From an archaeon (lineage in GTDB: Archaea > Nanobdellota > Nanobdellia > Pacearchaeales > GW2011-AR1): a stretch of 17,359 nt of DNA. How positions within the stretch are numbered: the first letter of the stretch is position 1; each line of letters opens with the position of its first letter. Positions 14,830 through 17,359 of the stretch are shown in pieces. The notes beneath the pieces were generated by a model. It was not told where the DNA came from and did not search any database. It saw nothing but the letters and a program-made list of their open reading frames with translations. The stretch covers positions 1-17,359 of the forward strand of contig DAIENA010000013.1 in the NCBI GenBank assembly GCA_027341315.1, written 5' to 3'. Position numbers and translations under genes: made by a program.

Positions 14830-15138
14830 CTAACTGGAGCCCAAGTCAAAATAGATTATCTTTTGATTCTTGTCTCTTCCGAAAGTATATTTTTTTATTT
14901 TAAATCCATAATTATGTAACTCATTTATTGCGACGGTGGAGCGGTCAATTCGAAAGCAGGCAGAAATACTTCCCAATTCATTCTCTCCCTCTAAAGCTAG
15001 CTTCAGATTTTTTTCCAAATTCTTCAAAGCAATATTTTTGATTAGCATTTTGTCTCCCAAAGAGAATCCTTCATCTTCTAGGATATTATAAATACTAGGG
15101 AGGGTTTTTTTATTAGCGCCTCTTTTGGCCACTTCCAA
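14830..15138 (-). CDS. Small hypothetical protein, possibly the 3' part of a frameshifted gene
   Basis: The frame is open for 102 codons from a TTG at 15138. A shorter start, ATG 15048, has GGGAG five bases upstream and would give 72 aa. The product has a helical segment (LIKNIALKNLEKNLKLALEG) and a segment that could be a helix-turn-helix (ISACFRIDRSTVAINELHNY), followed by a beta hairpin (KKYTFGRDKNQKIIYFDLG). The frame continues open upstream to a TAG near 15175 and overlaps the next ORF, so the two may be one protein split by a -1 shift. No family is recognised. Confidence 0.55.
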   Translation of the reverse strand: MEVAKRGANKKTLPSIYNILEDEGFSLGDKMLIKNIALKNLEKNLKLALEGENELGSISACFRIDRSTVAINELHNYGFKIKKYTFGRDKNQKIIYFDLGSS

Positions 15139-15389
15139 AAATACTGGACTTGAAGTCTTTTTGAAAAATCCTCGCTATGTGAGGAGCAAAAGTCCCCTGC
15201 ATAATAGTAAGTTTCTCCAAATTTTTTCACATCTTTTTTTCCTTCCAAATTTTTTAATTGTTTGATCTTTGAAAAAAATCCTAAACTTTCTTTTTCGTCT
15301 TCTTTAAATAACCAAGTATAAAATCTAATTTTTTCTTCCGATTCTTCCAAGGGAGATTCCAAATTTATTTTTATTATTTTTGCTTCCAT
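15078..15389 (-). CDS. Small hypothetical protein, possibly the 5' part of a frameshifted gene
   Basis: A 103-aa ORF. It is charged, with aromatic residues in the middle (IRFYTWLFKEDEKESLGFF; FGETYYYAGDFCSSHSEDF), and has no membrane segment or known motif. An in-frame TGA lies just upstream of ATG 15389, so this start is forced. A TATA-like AAATTTAAATAG lies further upstream on the minus strand, divergent from the rpoN promoter. The last ~30 residues overlap the next ORF by 61 nt in another frame; both frames look protein-like there, so a frameshift cannot be excluded. Confidence 0.55.
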   Translation of the reverse strand: MEAKIIKINLESPLEESEEKIRFYTWLFKEDEKESLGFFSKIKQLKNLEGKKDVKKFGETYYYAGDFCSSHSEDFSKRLQVQYFWKWPKEALIKKPSLVFIIS

Positions 15390-15473
15390 TCCATATTCTC
15401 AGAAAAAGGTCTGAGGCCTTTCACCTCTATCTTTTGATTTGTTAAACCTATTTAAATTTTGCTGAGCACAAGT

Positions 15474-15483
15474 TTTATAAATT
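15474..15483 (+). promoter_or_regulatory. TATA box of rpoN
   Basis: TTTATAAATT is centred about 25 nt before the rpoN ATG at 15503, with no Shine-Dalgarno site between them. This predicts a leaderless or nearly leaderless rpoN mRNA. Confidence 0.6.
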
Positions 15484-15502
15484 CTCTTTTTGCAATATTA
15501 AC

Positions 15503-15700
15503 ATGATAATTCCAGTTAGATGTTTCTCATGCGGAAAACCTCTCGGGCACCTTTGGGAAGAGTACAAAAAAAGACTCGAGAACGGCGAAAGCCCGAAAAA
15601 AATTCTGGACGATTTTGGCGTCGAGAGATTTTGCTGCAGAAGCGTTTTTTTAGGTCAGGCGGACAACCTTGAGTTAATAGGAAAATTCAAGAAAGCTTAA
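15503..15700 (+). CDS. rpoN: RNA polymerase subunit N (Rpo10, Rpb10-like)
   Basis: A 65-aa protein beginning MIIPVRCFSCGKP and carrying FCCRSVFL near the middle: Cys 7, 10 and the 44/45 pair form the zinc site typical of Rpb10/subunit N. The subunit joins D and L at the polymerase assembly platform. Length is normal. In most archaea rpoN follows L13 and S9 downstream of rpoD; here it is a solitary gene on the opposite strand, about 3.9 kb from rpoD, with its own TATA box. Its 3' end overlaps the convergent membrane-protein gene by 14 nt. Confidence 0.96.
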   Translation: MIIPVRCFSCGKPLGHLWEEYKKRLENGESPKKILDDFGVERFCCRSVFLGQADNLELIGKFKKA

Positions 15701-16019
15701 ATTGCTTTTGCCACTTTGAATAAATTTTTTTGAAATCTTTTTTCTTATAAATAATTATAAACCTGTCTCTGTAAGTTAGTCCCTGAATTATTCCTCCAAT
15801 GAATAAACCATAGACTATTGGACTGTAAAAATTAAACAAGTACATTCCAAGGATGAAAACAGAATAATAAATCCAATGATGAATGTGGATATAATATCCC
15901 CCCGTTGAGAGTCTGAGGCTTCTTTCTATTTTATCCCCTTCATATTTTCCAGAAATTAATTTTTGGACGAAGTACCCCGCGATTGCAGATACAAAAAATA
16001 AAACTATTTGAAAAATCAT
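15687..16019 (-). CDS. Small membrane protein with HxHHW motif, unknown function
   Basis: A 110-aa protein with three hydrophobic segments: an N-terminal helix (IFQIVLFFVSAIAGYF), one at ~50-68 (WIYYSVFILGMYLF) and one at ~70-86 (VYGLFIGGIIQGL), followed by a basic tail. The conserved-looking GGYYIHIHHWIY, with three histidines at the membrane edge, recalls histidine sites of membrane enzymes and of a small bacterial/archaeal family of unknown role. It overlaps the rnp4 stop by 4 nt (ATGA), so it is translated with rnp4. It is convergent with rpoN, with a 14-nt overlap. Confidence 0.8.
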   Translation of the reverse strand: MIFQIVLFFVSAIAGYFVQKLISGKYEGDKIERSLRLSTGGYYIHIHHWIYYSVFILGMYLFNFYSPIVYGLFIGGIIQGLTYRDRFIIIYKKKDFKKIYSKWQKQFKLS

Positions 16020-16285
16020 TTTTTTAGTTTAACCCGTTTAATCGTCCCGCACGTCCGGCACGTCGTCGTCAAAAATCCGTTTTTTATCCGGATTTTTTCA
16101 CCGCCCGAAAACGGCGTCAAGCACGACGAACAGAATAATTTCTTTTCATTTTTCAGGGAAATTTTTTGATTCGCGGCGAGTCGTTTTATTTTTTTAATTT
16201 CCGCGGGCGTCTTTCGTCGGATATTTTCAAAAAAATTTGTGATTTTTTCTTTCGCGTCGTTTTTAGAAATTTTTTTGTTTACCAT
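16016..16285 (-). CDS. rnp4: RNase P protein component 4 (Rpp21/Rpr2 family)
   Basis: An 89-aa protein. An N-terminal two-helix part (AEIKKIKRLAANQKISLKN) leads into a zinc ribbon with Cys 52, 55, 76 and 79 (FCSSCLTPF and TTTCRTCGTIKRV). This is the plan of archaeal Rnp4, which pairs with Rnp1 and binds the specificity region of RNase P RNA for tRNA 5' maturation. No Shine-Dalgarno site precedes ATG 16285. It lies just downstream of a small ORF and of tRNA-Gly on the same strand, so the RNase P subunit may be co-transcribed with one of its own substrates. The overlap with the next gene indicates coupling. Confidence 0.88.
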   Translation of the reverse strand: MVNKKISKNDAKEKITNFFENIRRKTPAEIKKIKRLAANQKISLKNEKKLFCSSCLTPFSGGEKIRIKNGFLTTTCRTCGTIKRVKLKK

Positions 16286-16303
16286 AAATAATCAAAGAGA
16301 ACT

Positions 16304-16534
16304 TCATTTAATTATTGAATTGCTTTGACAGCTTTTTGAAAATGAAATTATTGTCCCAATTTTTTCAGGATTATTTTGGAAGTTTATTCTGTGAGGGGGT
16401 GTATTGCTGTTATATGAACTAATTTTAGTGTTAAGAGATTTGTCTTCGTTGAACTGTGTAACATTCAATAATAAAATTACTAAAACCAGTAAAACCATAA
16501 TTCCCATAATTAAAATTATTTTTTTATTTTTCAT
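16304..16534 (-). CDS. Putative single-TM small protein next to tRNA-Gly
   Basis: A 76-aa ORF starting at ATG 16534 (a TTG at 16543 would be an upstream alternative). Residues ~4-26 are one strongly hydrophobic helix (IILIMGIMVLLVLVILLLNV), followed by a polar, Asn/Ser-rich tail with no motif. The start lies 11 nt after the tRNA-Gly 3' end, leaving no room for a separate promoter downstream of the tRNA, and rnp4 begins 18 nt after its stop. It is either part of a tRNA-led operon or not translated. The signal-anchor-like layout favours a real gene, with moderate confidence. Confidence 0.5.
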   Translation of the reverse strand: MKNKKIILIMGIMVLLVLVILLLNVTQFNEDKSLNTKISSYNSNTPPHRINFQNNPEKIGTIISFSKSCQSNSIIK

Positions 16535-16545
16535 TTTATACAAAA

Positions 16546-16634
16546 TGCGTCGGCCGGGATTCGGACCCGGGTCAACTGGTCACTTCGCAAAATCTGCTTG
16601 GAAGCCAGTTATACTGCCACTATACTACCAACGC
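16546..16634 (-). tRNA. tRNA-Gly(TCC) with an 18-nt intron
   Basis: The mature form has acceptor GCGTTGG/CCGACGC, a short D-arm, anticodon stem ACTGG/CCAGT, loop CTTCCAA (anticodon TCC), T-stem CCGGG/CCCGG and discriminator A, 71 nt in all. The anticodon loop is interrupted between positions 37 and 38. The T-loop reads TCCGAAT, so position 55 is C rather than the near-universal U. A TATA-like TTTATTAAAT preceded by AAAGG lies about 29 nt upstream. Confidence 0.93.
16581..16598 (-). other. tRNA-Gly intron with bulge-helix-bulge
   Basis: The intron is AGCAGATTTTGCGAAGTG, placed at the canonical 37/38 site. The precursor folds as: outer stem ACTGG/CCAGT, 3-nt bulge TGA, 4-bp central helix CTTC/GAAG, 3-nt bulge CAA, inner stem GCA/TGC around a 5-nt loop. 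Cutting after the second base of each bulge, as the archaeal splicing endonuclease does, removes exactly this intron and restores the anticodon loop. Confidence 0.9.
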
Positions 16635-16658
16635 CCGATATAATTACCTTTAATTTTT

Positions 16659-16668
16659 ATTTAATAAA
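16659..16668 (-). promoter_or_regulatory. TATA box of tRNA-Gly
   Basis: The minus strand reads AAAAAGGTTTATTAAATA here: BRE-like AAAAGG followed by TTTATTAAAT, centred about 29 nt before the first base of the tRNA. Confidence 0.5.
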
Positions 16669-16686
16669 CCTTTTTGTTTTGTGAAA

Positions 16687-16704
16687 ACGCCCGGGACAGG
16701 ATTT
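16687..16704 (-). repeat. 18-bp duplicate of the tRNA-Arg 3' end
   Basis: ACGCCCGGGACAGGATTT occurs here and again at 16937-16954, where it is the 3' end of tRNA-Arg. The copies are exact direct repeats 250 bp apart. No other part of a tRNA is present at this site. The layout matches an attachment-site duplication left by integration at a tRNA 3' end, or a partial tandem duplication. Confidence 0.75.
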
Positions 16705-16936
16705 TACTCGCCACCCGCAACGTTGAAAACATTTGCGTTTGATGACGTTAAAGTTGCTCGCCTGCGACGACGAAATCTCGTCTGAGTTTTCAGCTGGTTG
16801 ACAAATCCAAATTCCGACGCTGACGGTCGGAATACGTTCGAAAGACAGGACGAGCGATGTTCACGAGCAGAAAATTTGTTTACGTCTCCGACGCGAATGG
16901 GTTCGCGAGCTTGGACCTGCGAGCAGGTTCGAAGGT
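16705..16936. other. GC-rich, hairpin-rich 232-bp insert beside tRNA-Arg
   Basis: No credible gene is seen. Four perfect hairpins occur in 160 bp: GACGA/TCGTC (16769-16782), ATTCCGAC/GTCGGAAT (16811-16833), CGCGAA/TTCGCG (16892-16907) and ACCTGC/GCAGGT (16915-16928). GC is clearly higher than in the flanks, as for structured RNAs or repeat elements in AT-rich genomes. It is bounded by the 18-bp tRNA-Arg repeat and shares sequence with the insert at 17161-17233. It would be transcribed by read-through from the tRNA-Leu/tRNA-Arg promoter. Confidence 0.6.
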
Positions 16937-16937
16937 A

Positions 16938-17013
16938 CGCCCGGGACAGGATTTGAACCTGCGACCTACGCATTAGGAGTGCGTCGCTCTAATCCAGGCT
17001 GAGCTACCCAGGC
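16938..17013 (-). tRNA. tRNA-Arg(CCT)
   Basis: A 76-nt cloverleaf: acceptor GCCTGGG/CCCGGGC with one G-T pair, D-stem GCTC/GAGC, anticodon stem ACGCA/TGCGT with loop CTCCTAA (anticodon CCT, reading AGG), T-arm GCAGG-TTCAAAT-CCTGT and discriminator G. No intron and no encoded CCA. It begins 14 nt after tRNA-Leu on the same strand, so both should come from the tRNA-Leu promoter. Confidence 0.96.
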
Positions 17014-17027
17014 ACGTTAAAAAAATA

Positions 17028-17110
17028 TGTGGGTGCTAGGATTCGAACCTAGGTAAGGATAAACCACAAGAGCCTTAATCTTGCCCGTTTGACCACTCCG
17101 GCACACCCAC
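17028..17110 (-). tRNA. tRNA-Leu, anticodon apparently AAG
   Basis: A class II tRNA of 83 nt: acceptor GTGGGTG/CACCCAC, D-stem CCG/CGG, anticodon stem CAAGA/TCTTG, a long variable arm with a GG/CC stem, T-arm CTAGG-TTCGAAT-CCTAG and discriminator A. The 7-nt anticodon loop TTAAGGC puts AAG at 34-36 (positions 17076-17074), reading CUU. Archaea normally use GAG. Reading it as TAA would need a 4-bp stem and a 9-nt loop. Confidence 0.92.
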
Positions 17111-17160
17111 ATATAAATTATTCAAATAGGATATTATAAAAAACTTTGGGAGGGGGAAAA
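17100..17160 (-). repeat. tRNA-Leu promoter/5'-end repeat, copy 1
   Basis: This 61-bp block holds the first 11 bases of tRNA-Leu (as GGCACACCCAC on the plus strand), the TATA region and TATAAAAAACTTTGGGAGGG. It recurs at 17234-17295 with a few differences, in direct orientation. Confidence 0.8.
17131..17141 (-). promoter_or_regulatory. TATA box of the tRNA-Leu/tRNA-Arg unit
   Basis: The minus strand reads TTTTATAATAT, centred about 26 nt before the first base of tRNA-Leu at 17110. The same block is duplicated at 17267-17276. Confidence 0.6.
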
Positions 17161-17233
17161 CGGACGTTTGACCGAGCGATTTCGCGAAGACAAATTTAAA
17201 ATTATTATGACGAGCGGGGTCGTGAGCAACGCA
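17161..17233. other. Short GC-rich hairpin insert between the tRNA-Leu promoter repeats
   Basis: It contains GCGA/TCGC (17176-17185) and ACGA/TCGT (17210-17223) hairpins. GACCGAGCGATTTCGCGA and the later ACGAGCGGGGTCGTGAGCA are diverged matches of segments near 16850 and 16891-16910. No gene is seen; a short RNA started at the second promoter copy could cover it. Confidence 0.5.
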
Positions 17234-17295
17234 GGCACACCCACGTATATAATTATTCAATTCGAAGATTATAAAAAACTTTGGGAGTGGGAAAA
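17234..17295 (-). repeat. tRNA-Leu promoter/5'-end repeat, copy 2
   Basis: It aligns with 17100-17160: GGCACACCCAC, an AT-rich part, then GATTATAAAAAACTTTGGGAG. TATA spacing to the GTGGGTG start (17244) is kept, so it should work as a promoter, but the body of tRNA-Leu does not follow. Transcription would enter the GC-rich insert instead. Confidence 0.75.
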
Positions 17296-17315
17296 ATTAC
17301 AACTCTCAAATAAAA

Positions 17316-17325
17316 ATATTTAAAG
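17316..17325 (+). promoter_or_regulatory. TATA box of the gene entering at the right edge
   Basis: ATATTTAAAG is centred about 26 nt before the ATG at 17346, in the same leaderless layout as rpoN. GGAGA at 17325-17329 is too far from the ATG to be a good ribosome binding site. Confidence 0.45.
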
Positions 17326-17345
17326 GAGAAATTCATTAAACTAAA

Positions 17346-17359
17346 ATGGCGAGAATGGG
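17346..17359 (+). CDS. Start of a gene truncated by the window edge, possibly ribosomal protein S15
   Basis: Only four codons and two bases are present, reading MARM. Many archaeal S15 proteins begin MARM or MARL, and a TATA box is correctly placed, so S15 is a reasonable guess but cannot be confirmed from so few residues. Confidence 0.35.

Noticed and set aside
16740..16790. Possible C/D box sRNA (TGATGA ... CTGA) in the GC-rich insert
   Set aside because: Only one C-like and one D-like box are found, without C'/D' partners and with a hairpin between them; not sufficient.
16704..16973. 89-codon minus-strand ORF across the GC-rich insert
   Set aside because: It overlaps tRNA-Arg, has a repetitive Arg/Ser-rich composition and follows from the high GC content of the insert; not a credible gene.
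17075..17260. 61-codon minus-strand ORF over the tRNA-Leu region
   Set aside because: It overlaps tRNA-Leu and its promoter repeat; the frame is accidental.
1..17359. CRISPR array, insertion sequence or rRNA
   Set aside because: No regular spaced repeats, transposase or integrase motifs, or rRNA segments were seen in the window.

Overview
The right-hand 6.4 kb is archaeal and looks like a small AT-rich genome of the DPANN type (Pacearchaeota/Woesearchaeota-like is a guess from style, not from a search). It carries RNA polymerase subunits D, F (Rpb4-like) and N (Rpb10), archaeal ribosomal proteins L21e, S13, S4 and S11, a DUF655 protein, an archaeal/eukaryotic RNase P subunit (Rpp21/Rnp4), leaderless genes with a TATA box about 26 nt before the ATG, and a tRNA-Gly interrupted by an intron with a textbook bulge-helix-bulge.

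Layout. 1-71: possible tail of a gene entering from the left. 176-3387 (+): a four-gene operon behind a BRE/TATA promoter, made of a coiled-coil protein, two unrecognised small proteins and a 660-aa HerA/FtsK-superfamily ATPase with a C-terminal winged helix; this resembles the motor of a DNA-transfer, mobile-element or defence module. 3388-3719: non-coding, with a terminator-like hairpin. 3720-10644 (+): an accessory island of cell-envelope genes with very strong Shine-Dalgarno sites: three lipoproteins, three polytopic membrane proteins, a small winged-helix-like protein, a soluble protein of unknown role, and a signal-peptide protein that ends like a bacterial outer-membrane beta-barrel. 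Three related GC-rich hairpins divide the island into units. 10645-10920: convergent intergenic region. 10921-14525 (-): one tightly packed operon L21e-rpoF-DUF655-S13-S4-S11-unknown-rpoD, ending at the island border; L18e, L13 and S9, which commonly follow rpoD in archaea, are absent. 14610-15389 (-): a 50-aa zinc-ribbon protein with a GTG start and two overlapping small ORFs that may be one frameshifted gene. 15503-15700 (+): rpoN. 15687-16534 (-): small membrane protein, rnp4 and a single-TM ORF, directly behind tRNA-Gly. 16546-17110 (-): tRNA-Gly(TCC) with intron, tRNA-Arg(CCT) and tRNA-Leu. 17346-end (+): first codons of a gene, perhaps ribosomal protein S15.

The most unusual parts are: (a) two hairpin-rich GC islands beside tRNA genes (about 16705-16936 and 17161-17233), each flanked by a direct repeat that copies part of the neighbouring tRNA and sharing related sequence; (b) a tRNA-Leu whose anticodon reads AAG, an A34 not expected in archaea; (c) a bacterial-looking lipoprotein/beta-barrel island in an archaeal contig, either horizontal transfer or an assembly artefact; and (d) the four-gene HerA-like ATPase operon. 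All family assignments are from memory of motifs; no database search was run.
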